This document shows positions 45,886 through 53,248 of a DNA stretch of 64,000 nt, piece by piece. The notes beneath the pieces were generated by a model. It made no database searches and had not been told where the DNA came from. It worked only from the letters and a program-made list of their open reading frames with translations. The stretch lies in assembly GCF_009720825.1 (NCBI RefSeq), contig NZ_WNKY01000013.1, positions 88,948 through 152,947 of the forward strand. Reading direction: 5' to 3'. This stretch comes from Duganella radicis (GTDB lineage Bacteria > Pseudomonadota > Gammaproteobacteria > Burkholderiales > Burkholderiaceae_D). Positions within the stretch are counted from its first letter, which is position 1. Each line of letters begins with the position of its first letter. The position numbers and the translations under genes were made by a program.

Positions 45886-46596
45886 ATGATCGGTGAACAT
45901 TCATCCAAACAGTACGACAACGAGCTGGAAGCCATCCGCAGCAAGGTGCTGCTGATGGGCGGCATCGTCGAGACCCAGTTCCTCGACGCCATGACCTGCT
46001 TCCGCATCGGTAACTCCGAGCGCGCCGACCGCGTGATGCGCGAGGACGACTCCGTCAACCAGCTGGAAGTGCAGCTGGACGACCAGTGCAGCCACCTGAT
46101 CGTGCGCCGCCAGCCGGCCGCCAACGACCTGCGTACCATCATGGCCACCATCAAGGTGATCACCGACCTGGAGCGCATCGGCGACGAAGCCACCAAGATC
46201 GCCCGCATCGCCAAGGCGCTGCATGGGCGCGGCGCGGTGACCGTCAACCACTACGAGATGGTGCGCGGCATCGCCAACAACACCTCGGACCTGCTGCACG
46301 ACGCGCTGGACGCCTTCGCCCGCAACGACGGCAAGCAGGCGCTGCAACTGATCGCCCAGGACGCCGTGATCGACCACGAATTCCGTTCGATCATGCGCAA
46401 CCTGATCACCTTCATGATGGAAGATCCGCGCACCATCTCGGCCGCGCTGGACACCCTGTGGGTGGCCAAGGCCATCGAGCGCATTGGCGATCACGCCAAG
46501 AACATCGCGGAATACGTGATTTATGTGGTGGAAGGCAAAGACATTCGCCACACCAAGTCCCACGCAACCGAAGAACAGCCTGAGCAAGCTGAATAA
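45886..46596 (+). CDS. phoU: Phosphate signalling regulator PhoU
   Basis: 236 residues, two three-helix bundles with the metal-binding E/D motif stretches (TDLERIGDEATKIARIA and KAIERIGDHAKNIAEYV). It connects Pst transport activity to PhoR and keeps the Pho regulon off when phosphate is plentiful. ATG at 45886 has TTGGAGAG 4 nt upstream; an in-frame TTG at 45874 is less likely because it is itself in the ribosome site. Lies 36 nt after pstB in the same operon. Confidence 0.95.
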   Translation: MIGEHSSKQYDNELEAIRSKVLLMGGIVETQFLDAMTCFRIGNSERADRVMREDDSVNQLEVQLDDQCSHLIVRRQPAANDLRTIMATIKVITDLERIGDEATKIARIAKALHGRGAVTVNHYEMVRGIANNTSDLLHDALDAFARNDGKQALQLIAQDAVIDHEFRSIMRNLITFMMEDPRTISAALDTLWVAKAIERIGDHAKNIAEYVIYVVEGKDIRHTKSHATEEQPEQAE

Positions 46597-46606
46597 AATA
46601 CATTAA

Positions 46607-47299
46607 ATGGCATCTGATAAAACCACCGTACTGATTGTTGAAGACGAACCGGCGATTGTCGAGCTGGTGACGTTTTCGCTGCGCGAGGCGGGCTGGAACT
46701 GCTGCAACGTGCAAAGCGCGGGTGAGGCCTGGGATTTCATCCAGACCAAGACCCCGCAGCTGATTTTGCTGGACTGGATGCTGCCGGATTCGACCGGCAT
46801 CCGCCTGTTGTCGCGCATCCGCTCGGATCGCCAGTTCAACGACATCCCGGTCATCATGCTGACCGCAAAAAGCATGGAGGAAGACAAGCTGGCCGGCCTC
46901 AACACCGGCGCCGACGACTACGTCACCAAGCCGTTCTCGCCGCGCGAGCTGCTGGCGCGCGCCAAGGCGCTGCTGCGCCGCAAGGCGCCGGAGCATGCGC
47001 AATCGACCATGCGCGCCGCCAACATCATGCTGGACCCGGTCAGTTGCACGGTGTCGATGGACGACCAGAAGATCGACATCGGCCACGCCGAATACAAGCT
47101 GCTGAAATTCCTGCTGGCCCATCCGGAACGCGTGTTCTCGCGCAGCCAGCTGCTGGACAAAGTGTGGGGCGATCACGTGGTGATCGAGGAACGGACCGTC
47201 GACGTGCACGTGCTGCGCCTGCGCAAGGCGCTGAAGGAGGCCGAGCACCTGATCAAAACCGTGCGTAGTGTAGGCTACATGCTGTCGGAAAAAAACTGA
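46607..47299 (+). CDS. phoB: Phosphate regulon response regulator PhoB
   Basis: 230 residues: receiver domain with Asp56 (LLDWMLP), acidic pocket VEDE at 11-14, Lys108 in VTKPFSPREL, and an OmpR-type winged helix (about 130-230) with the recognition region VIEERTVDVHVLRLRKAL and GYML end. Binds Pho boxes such as those at 41755 and 41885. Lies 10 nt after phoU, so transport and its regulator are co-expressed. Confidence 0.95.
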   Translation: MASDKTTVLIVEDEPAIVELVTFSLREAGWNCCNVQSAGEAWDFIQTKTPQLILLDWMLPDSTGIRLLSRIRSDRQFNDIPVIMLTAKSMEEDKLAGLNTGADDYVTKPFSPRELLARAKALLRRKAPEHAQSTMRAANIMLDPVSCTVSMDDQKIDIGHAEYKLLKFLLAHPERVFSRSQLLDKVWGDHVVIEERTVDVHVLRLRKALKEAEHLIKTVRSVGYMLSEKN

Positions 47300-47306
47300 G
47301 TTTCAC

Positions 47307-48620
47307 ATGAATCCAAAACTGGTGTTCTGGGTGCCTGCCGCGCTGCGCACCGCCGTGATCCTGGCGGCCTGCGCGCTGGGAGGCTGGATGTTCGGCTGGG
47401 TCAACGGACTGATCCTGGCGCTGATCGCCATGCTGGCGCTGGTGTTCACGCAACTGTCCTACCTCTACCAGCTGAGCAACTGGATGGACGATCCGCAAAG
47501 CGCCAAGCTGCCGGACGGCTGGGGCGAGTGGACCAATATCTTCTCGCGCCTGTACCGCATGCGGCGCGAAGACGAGAAAAACCAGACCGAGCTGACCGAG
47601 TGGCTGGCGCGCTTCCGCCAGGCCATGCACCTGCTGCCGGACGGCGTGGCCATCATGGACGACGTGCTGTTCCTGGAGTGGTGCAACCCGGCCGCCGAAA
47701 AGCACCTGGGCCTGAGCAACGAGCGCGACAAGGGCATGCGCGTGACCAACCTGGTGCGCAATCCGGACTTCATGGATTACATCATCCTGGGCCGTTACGA
47801 GCAGCCGCTGACCATCAGCTTCCGCGAGCGCAAGCTGATCGTGCACATCATCCCGTTCGAGAACCGCCGCCAGATCCTGGTGACGCACGACGCCACCGAG
47901 ACCGAGCGCATCGAGGAAATGCGGCGCGACTTCATCGCCAACGCCTCGCACGAACTGCGCACGCCGCTGACCGTGATCGTCGGCTTCCTGGAGATCGCCG
48001 CGCAAGAGGGGCTGGACGCGGCCACCCGCGCCGCCCACCTGAAGCTGATGACCGAGCAGGGCCACCGCATGCAGCACCTGATCGAGGATATGCTGACCTT
48101 GTCGCGGCTGGAGTCGGTGGACTATCCGATGCGGCCCGATCCGGTCGACGTCGGCAAGCTGATGGACCAGCTGCTGCGCGAGGCGCGCGCGCTGTCCTCG
48201 GGCAAGCATGAGATCACCATGGAAGTGTCGGGCCCGGATGTGCTGGGATCGTACGAGGAACTGCACAGCGCCTTCGGCAACCTGGCCTCCAACGCGGTGC
48301 GCTACACCCCGGCCGGCGGCAAGATCCACCTGGCGTGGAAAGCGTACGATGGCGGCGTCAAGTTCAAGGTGGAGGACACCGGCATCGGCATCAGTCCGGA
48401 ACACATCTCGCGCCTGACCGAGCGCTTCTACCGCGTCGACAAGAGCCGGTCGCGCGAGACGCAGGGGACCGGGCTGGGCCTGGCCATCGTCAAGCACGTG
48501 CTGCTGCGCCACGGCAGCACCTTGCAGATCAAATCTGAAGCGGGCAAAGGCAGCACCTTCATCGTCTGCATTCCGAAGACCGCCATCGTGACGCAGCCAG
48601 CCGAACTGCTGCTGGGGTAA
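47307..48620 (+). CDS. phoR: Phosphate regulon sensor kinase PhoR
   Basis: 437 residues: two N-terminal helices (about 10-55), a short charged region, a PAS domain (about 100-200), HisKA with His215 in ANASHELRTPLTVIVGFLE (H-E-L-R-T-P), and HATPase_c with NLASNAVRYTPAGGKI, VEDTGIGISPEH and GTGLGLAIVKHVL. No large periplasmic sensor, as in E. coli PhoR. Starts 7 nt after phoB. Confidence 0.95.
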   Translation: MNPKLVFWVPAALRTAVILAACALGGWMFGWVNGLILALIAMLALVFTQLSYLYQLSNWMDDPQSAKLPDGWGEWTNIFSRLYRMRREDEKNQTELTEWLARFRQAMHLLPDGVAIMDDVLFLEWCNPAAEKHLGLSNERDKGMRVTNLVRNPDFMDYIILGRYEQPLTISFRERKLIVHIIPFENRRQILVTHDATETERIEEMRRDFIANASHELRTPLTVIVGFLEIAAQEGLDAATRAAHLKLMTEQGHRMQHLIEDMLTLSRLESVDYPMRPDPVDVGKLMDQLLREARALSSGKHEITMEVSGPDVLGSYEELHSAFGNLASNAVRYTPAGGKIHLAWKAYDGGVKFKVEDTGIGISPEHISRLTERFYRVDKSRSRETQGTGLGLAIVKHVLLRHGSTLQIKSEAGKGSTFIVCIPKTAIVTQPAELLLG

Positions 48621-48624
48621 CGCT

Positions 48625-48975
48625 TCAGACGTCGTCGCCAAGCGGTTGAAGTTGCGCGAGCACGCCGGGCGTATGCTGTTCGGCGGTGGCGGCGATCTCC
48701 TCGACCTGTCCTGGCGCGATCTGTTCGGTCTGCTCGGGGGTAATGTGCGGATGCGTGCCGTCCTCACTGAAACTGCCGATGCTGCCGGCCAGCGCGGTGC
48801 GCATCTCGGGGCTGACATTGGCCAGCAAATGATTGAGCAGATCGGCCCGTTGCCCGGGACTGCTGCGCAAGAACAGCTGGCTGATCGTCAGCGTGGACGG
48901 CGCCTTTTGCTGTGAGTGAAGCGCGGCCTTGACGCTGGCGGCGTGGTCGGTGTCGCTGGCGAACTGGATAGACAT
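48625..48975 (-). CDS. Hypothetical protein (116 aa), convergent with phoR
   Basis: 116 residues, soluble. N-terminal 60 residues predict helices (SQLFLRSSPGQRADLLNHLL). The C-terminal part has ITPEQTEQIAPGQVEEIAATAEQ, a short helical motif that I have seen in small proteobacterial proteins without known function; I cannot name a family. AAGGAGC lies 5 nt before the ATG. Its stop is 4 bp from the phoR stop. Confidence 0.6.
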   Translation of the reverse strand: MSIQFASDTDHAASVKAALHSQQKAPSTLTISQLFLRSSPGQRADLLNHLLANVSPEMRTALAGSIGSFSEDGTHPHITPEQTEQIAPGQVEEIAATAEQHTPGVLAQLQPLGDDV

Positions 48976-49049
48976 GATAGCTCCTTGTGATCATAACGAG
49001 GAGCTTACGATGCTGGCGCTACAGGTCTGTTCGCGGCCTAACGCTGCGG

Positions 49050-49817
49050 CTAAGGATGGTTGATCTGGTCGATCACATTCTTCACCTTGGCAATCGCCTC
49101 CGGCGACAGCTTGGTGAACATACAACCGAGGTGCAGCTGTTCGCCCAGCAGGAAAGAGCGGAACGAACGGCCGAAGCGGATTTCCATTTCCTCGACCTCG
49201 ATGGTGACCTCGCCCATCTCCAGCACCACATTCTGGAGCTTGCGGCCCTTGATCAAGCCCTTGGCGCGGTTTTTCGAGCAATGCATGCCAATCCCGCCCT
49301 CCGAGATATCGTACACCGGCAACTCATGCTCGGTGGTTTCGCTGACCGCGAACAAGGCCATGCAAGTGATGCCGAGCGGTGTCTCGACCCGCTCGGTGCT
49401 GCGGCGGTTCAGCACGGTGCAGGTTTCGGGAAACACCATGGGGATGTGCAGCGGCTGGCCGGGCAGCGGCTTCCAGTCCTCGCTGGAGAGGCGGAATTGC
49501 AGTTTGGCCGAGCGCAGGGTGCTGACAAAAGTGATCTTGCCGGGGGGCAGGACGGCGCCGTCGTTCAGCTCCATCACAAAATGCGGCAGTTCGGGATCGA
49601 CCGACAGGATGCGTCCGAAAATCGGTTCACGGCTGCCCGGGGCGTACATGGAAATGGCATCGCCGTGCTCAGCCAGCAGAGTCAGCGCATCACCGATGTC
49701 ATCTTCGGTGGTCATCTCAAACGAGTTGTCAGCCACCGCCGTGAAGGGGGCGATCGCGTCTTGGGGCCGTGGCGGGCCTTTGCGGATCAGGACGGCGTGT
49801 GACTCATGGAGCGTCAT
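49050..49817 (-). CDS. Flagellar brake protein YcgR-like (YcgR-PilZ)
   Basis: 255 residues. The N-terminal YcgR domain (about 38-130) and C-terminal PilZ domain with RRSTER at 138-143 and DISEGG at 170-175, the c-di-GMP ligand motifs. Binds c-di-GMP and slows the flagellar motor. Together with the GGDEF-EAL protein, the PilZ protein and the FliD-like gene it shows the strain is flagellated and uses c-di-GMP control. Confidence 0.88.
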   Translation of the reverse strand: MTLHESHAVLIRKGPPRPQDAIAPFTAVADNSFEMTTEDDIGDALTLLAEHGDAISMYAPGSREPIFGRILSVDPELPHFVMELNDGAVLPPGKITFVSTLRSAKLQFRLSSEDWKPLPGQPLHIPMVFPETCTVLNRRSTERVETPLGITCMALFAVSETTEHELPVYDISEGGIGMHCSKNRAKGLIKGRKLQNVVLEMGEVTIEVEEMEIRFGRSFRSFLLGEQLHLGCMFTKLSPEAIAKVKNVIDQINHP

Positions 49818-49911
49818 AATAATTTTTGTGCCTCAGACGTTGTTTGGGTCCAGTTACAACTACATCATAGTCCAATTTTTCCAAATGGCAACCTATTTTG
49901 GATGACGGGAA

Positions 49912-50877
49912 ATGGCCTTTGTCAAGACTGAGTTGCGCCAGCAACAGATGCCGTTGCCAGAAAATCACATCGAGGATAGGATGCCGGACAATATGAACAT
50001 TCTGCCAACGAGATTAACACTGAATCGCGCGGAAGGGGCGCGCCGTTACCTGATGGCGGCGCCGCCGGCGGCCGGCAAGCGTGGGTTGGTCGTGCTGCTG
50101 CACGGGGCGGGCGCCTCGGCGGCGCAAGTGTTGGGGCAGGCGTTTCCGCCGTCGCCCTTGTCCGTGTGGCTGGACATCGCGGCGCGGGAAGGGCTGGTGG
50201 TGATCGCGCCGGACGCGGACAAGGGCGGTTGGAGCGATTGCTACGCCTCCGAGGCCCGCGTGGCCAGGAAGGACGACGTCGCCTTCATCGGCGCGCTGAT
50301 CGACCATGCGATCAGCGCGCACGACGTCGATCCCGGCCGGGTGTACCTGATGGGCGTATCGCGCGGCGGCTGGATGGCTTATGCCGTGGCCACGGAGTTG
50401 CCGCACAAGCTGGCGGCCTTCTCCGTCGTACTGGCGGGGATGCCGCTGCCTGGCCGCGGCAAGGAGCCCACAGTGCCGCTGCCGGCGCTGATCTTTGGCT
50501 GCACCGCCGATCCGCTGATTTATTACCACGGCGGCAAGCCTTGGTATGCGTTGGGTTTTGCCGAACCGGTGCGCGGCATCGAAGCCAGCGTGCGTGCCTG
50601 GCGTGAACTGGCGGGCCTGTCGGATCAGCCAGACGTGAAGAAACTGCCGGTCAGCGACGCCCGCACCAGCGTCACCCGCCACATGTGGGGCGACGCGGCC
50701 GATGGCATGCAGGTCGGCCTGTACCGCATCGATGGCGCCGGCCACGCCGAACCCAGCCGCCTGAAACGCTACCCGCGCTTCATCAAGTGGCTGACCGGCC
50801 TCCAGAACGCCGACCTCGAAGTCGCCGAAGCCGCTTGGGACTTCTTCCGCGAAAAGCGCACTAAGGATTGCTGTTGA
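49912..50877 (+). CDS. Alpha/beta hydrolase, PHB depolymerase/feruloyl esterase-like
   Basis: 321 residues. Oxyanion loop VVLLHGAGASA, nucleophile Ser150 in MGVSRGGWMAY (G-x-S-x-G), and the C-terminal His in IDGAGHAEPS. This is the esterase_phb/LpqC-like family, often acting on polyesters or acyl esters. No signal peptide in the first 30 residues, so it is probably cytoplasmic. Start is open: ATG at 49912 (GACGGGAA) or 49981 (GAGGATAGG); the second matches the domain start better. The 3' end overlaps the convergent RelE-like gene by 17 bp. Confidence 0.75.
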   Translation: MAFVKTELRQQQMPLPENHIEDRMPDNMNILPTRLTLNRAEGARRYLMAAPPAAGKRGLVVLLHGAGASAAQVLGQAFPPSPLSVWLDIAAREGLVVIAPDADKGGWSDCYASEARVARKDDVAFIGALIDHAISAHDVDPGRVYLMGVSRGGWMAYAVATELPHKLAAFSVVLAGMPLPGRGKEPTVPLPALIFGCTADPLIYYHGGKPWYALGFAEPVRGIEASVRAWRELAGLSDQPDVKKLPVSDARTSVTRHMWGDAADGMQVGLYRIDGAGHAEPSRLKRYPRFIKWLTGLQNADLEVAEAAWDFFREKRTKDCC

Positions 50878-51190
50878 CCTTTTCTTGTGGCCCGCAGGTA
50901 CGCAGATAAGCAACGCCTCGCTCAAAAGTGAAACTGGCTTTGAAACTTCCACTGCTCGTCAGATTGAAGACGTAGACCTTGACTGTCTTTTGTGCGCTGA
51001 CGCGGGAGCTCACCATTTTGCCCGCAAGATGATGTAAATTTAGCTTTGCCGGCGGATGTTCAAGATCTGCAAGGGCCAATAGTCCGATTGCCAGTTGCGC
51101 TTCTTTGACCACCTGCGATGGCAGTTTGCGATAGGATTTTTGGAAATCGGGGTTTTCCAGGTCCAACCGCTCCACAATGAGCGGGCTCAT
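50861..51190 (-). CDS. RelE/ParE-like protein, putative toxin
   Basis: 109 residues. The layout fits the RelE superfamily of ribosome-dependent RNases: N-terminal helices FQKSYRKLPSQVVKEAQLAI and a following LNLHHLAG, then strands VKVYVFNL and FKASFTFERGVAYLRTCGPQEKV. In RelE families this last stretch usually reads LR-x-C/V-G-x-H-D; here PQEKV replaces H-D. Function is inferred from pattern only. It starts inside the stop of the upstream gene (ATGA), so the pair is translationally coupled, upstream partner first, as in type II toxin-antitoxin units. Confidence 0.6.
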   Translation of the reverse strand: MSPLIVERLDLENPDFQKSYRKLPSQVVKEAQLAIGLLALADLEHPPAKLNLHHLAGKMVSSRVSAQKTVKVYVFNLTSSGSFKASFTFERGVAYLRTCGPQEKVNSNP

Positions 51191-51645
51191 TTTTGTGCTC
51201 GTATAGCATCTAGGGCCTGCTCGATTTCATTCTGAGTCGATACGAGAATCGGCGTTCCGCGAGGGTAGCAGCTGGCATCGTGCTCACCGATTTCCCATTG
51301 CAGTTGATTTGCTGCGGTGTAGATTTCTTCCAGTGCTAGCCTCAACGAGTTAAAAATCTGCGCCTTGTTTTCCGGGATGCCCAGCAAGAGCTTATGCATA
51401 AGACGAATGCCTTCGCGGGCGCGCTCCAGGCCGTCACGTATTTCGAAGCTGGAATCAATGGGGACAGCGCATTCATCGGCTTGTACGAGCGCTTTTCTTC
51501 GATTGAGCTCCCGGCACTGTGCCGCAATTTGGGCGGTTGCTTTGCGAAGCTCTTCAATGACGCGCTCGTCCGTGCGCTCTGCGGCGTTGCGCAAAATTTG
51601 ATCGACTGAGTCGAGCGGCAAATTGAGTGGGATAGCGTGGCTCAT
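51187..51645 (-). CDS. Hypothetical helical protein, antitoxin position
   Basis: 152 residues, mostly helical and charged: NAAERTDERVIEELRKATAQIAAQ and GLERAREGIRLMHKLLLGIP. Ends with RGTPILVSTQNEIEQALDAI. I recognise no ribbon-helix-helix, HTH, Phd or AbrB fold. Twice the size of usual antitoxins. ATG at 51645 has TTGAGG 8 nt upstream; the frame is open to 51708 but that codon lacks a site. It overlaps the RelE-like gene by 4 bp. Confidence 0.65.
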   Translation of the reverse strand: MSHAIPLNLPLDSVDQILRNAAERTDERVIEELRKATAQIAAQCRELNRRKALVQADECAVPIDSSFEIRDGLERAREGIRLMHKLLLGIPENKAQIFNSLRLALEEIYTAANQLQWEIGEHDASCYPRGTPILVSTQNEIEQALDAIRAQK

Positions 51646-51740
51646 GATGGAATACCTCAAGTCAAAGTATGGCGTCGGATATTGACGATGGTCTTCCCTT
51701 AACCACATAGTAGCTTGAGATTGCGCAAAGGTGCGCGGCG

Positions 51741-52013
51741 CTAGAACGTCGGCAGTATTCTGAACGCATCATCGGCCGATGCTGCTACCTCCTCGATGAG
51801 GACATGATCGACGCGCGAGGCGGGCGGGCCTTTGTGCACCCAGGCGACGATGCGCTCCAGTGCGGCCGCATCGCCATCCACCTCCGCTTCCACCGACCCG
51901 TCGCGCCGATTGCGCACCCAGCCGCGCAAGCCCAGCGCCACCGCCTGCCGCTCAAACGACGCGCGGTAGCCAACGCCTTGGACCAATCCGGTAATCCGCA
52001 ATCGCTTCGCCAT
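51741..52013 (-). CDS. acyP: Acylphosphatase
   Basis: 90 residues. Hydrolyses acyl phosphates such as acetyl phosphate. Catalytic Arg17 in GLVQGVGYRASF and Asn35 in GWVRNRRDGSVEAEVDG are both present. Small soluble protein with ferredoxin-like fold. It lies between the PheC-AroQ gene and the putative toxin-antitoxin pair on the same strand. Confidence 0.94.
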   Translation of the reverse strand: MAKRLRITGLVQGVGYRASFERQAVALGLRGWVRNRRDGSVEAEVDGDAAALERIVAWVHKGPPASRVDHVLIEEVAASADDAFRILPTF

Positions 52014-52036
52014 TGGTAACCTCCGGGAGTGGATCT

Positions 52037-53248
52037 TTATTTTCCTGAAAATGGCGCCAACGCCTGCTTTGCGGCGGAGGGGCTAAGTAACGAGGCCTCC
52101 AGCGGTCGCAAGTTCCGGGCCGCGCTTTTTAGTGTGGTTTGATTGTCCGCCATCGAGCGCAGGAGCTGGGCGGTGATGCGGTCCAGCTCGGGGCGAATGG
52201 TTTTGGCCAGGTCGGGCGCGTCGTCGAAGTGGCCGGCTCGCTCGTTCTTCCATTTTGCGTACAGCTCGCGCTGGACGGTCTTGGAGGCTTCGATCTGGGC
52301 TTTGAAGACGGCTTCCACCAATTCGTCCGGCAGGCCCAGTGCACGGCCTTGCTGCACGGCCGCGGCAATCACTTGCGCTTCGCGCGGCAAGTCTTCGATC
52401 GGCGCTTGCACGTTCCATTTGGCACGGGCGACGGCGGGCGCCAGCAGCAGCCGCTGGTCGATGGCTTGCCGCAAAGGCTCCAGCTTCCAGGCGAAGTCGA
52501 GCCAGCGTTCCAGGCCTTTTTGTACCTTGCCGTCGGCGATGCGTTGCCCCAGCCATTGATCGACCCAGGCTTTGAAGGCGTCGTCGCGCGGCAGCAGGAT
52601 GGCTTTCTCGGCGCTGTCGAACGGCTGGTCCGGATGCACCGCGCACAGTTGTGGATGCAGGCGCTGTTGCAAGCGCGTTTCGATGGCGTCGGTCATCATC
52701 AAATCGGCCGCGCCGGCGATGATCTGGCCGAAGATGGTGACGTTGTCCGGATAGACGGTCAGCTGCGCACGCGGCGCGTAGCTGCGGGCGAAGCGTTCGT
52801 TGGTGCCGCCGGGGTTGACGATCAGCCGCACCCCCGGCTGGTTGATCTGCTCCAGCGTCTGGAAGCGCGCCTCATTGCCGCAGCGGGTGATCGGCGTCTT
52901 GCCGTCGCGCAGGTAGCTGATGGAGAACAGCGCCTGTTTTTGCCGCTCGGCCGTCACCGAGATGCCGCTCCATGCGAGGTCGAATTTGCCGGCGTTGAAA
53001 TCGCTCATCAGCGTCGGCCAGCTGGTCGGCACGATGACCAGCTTCACGCCCAGCGCTTGCGCCAGCTCGCTCGCCAGTTCCACATCGAGTCCGATGAAGT
53101 CGGCGGCGCCGGCGCGGTAGCTGAACGGCTTGTAATCGCCGGTGCTGCCCACCCGCAGCTCGCCGCGCGCGTGGATGTCGGCGAGGATGGCCTGGGCCCA
53201 GACGGGAGCAGCGGCGCACAGCGCGCCCAGCAGGAGCAGTCGTTTCAT
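52037..53248 (-). CDS. Periplasmic PheC-AroQ fusion: cyclohexadienyl dehydratase-like plus chorismate mutase
   Basis: 403 residues: signal peptide (1-19), then a PheC-like solute-binding fold (about 25-250: LRVGSTGDYKPFSYRAG, GLDVELASELAQALG, DLAWSGISVTAERQK, NPGGTNERFA), then a gamma-class AroQ chorismate mutase (about 258-370: LRQAIDQRLLLAPAVARAKW, IEDLPREAQVIAAAVQQG, FKAQIEASKTVQRE). Chorismate would go to prephenate and then phenylpyruvate in the periplasm. Family facts support each half; the joint activity is inference. Overlaps the AI-2E-type transporter gene by 4 bp, so they are coupled. Confidence 0.85.
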   Translation of the reverse strand: MKRLLLLGALCAAAPVWAQAILADIHARGELRVGSTGDYKPFSYRAGAADFIGLDVELASELAQALGVKLVIVPTSWPTLMSDFNAGKFDLAWSGISVTAERQKQALFSISYLRDGKTPITRCGNEARFQTLEQINQPGVRLIVNPGGTNERFARSYAPRAQLTVYPDNVTIFGQIIAGAADLMMTDAIETRLQQRLHPQLCAVHPDQPFDSAEKAILLPRDDAFKAWVDQWLGQRIADGKVQKGLERWLDFAWKLEPLRQAIDQRLLLAPAVARAKWNVQAPIEDLPREAQVIAAAVQQGRALGLPDELVEAVFKAQIEASKTVQRELYAKWKNERAGHFDDAPDLAKTIRPELDRITAQLLRSMADNQTTLKSAARNLRPLEASLLSPSAAKQALAPFSGK

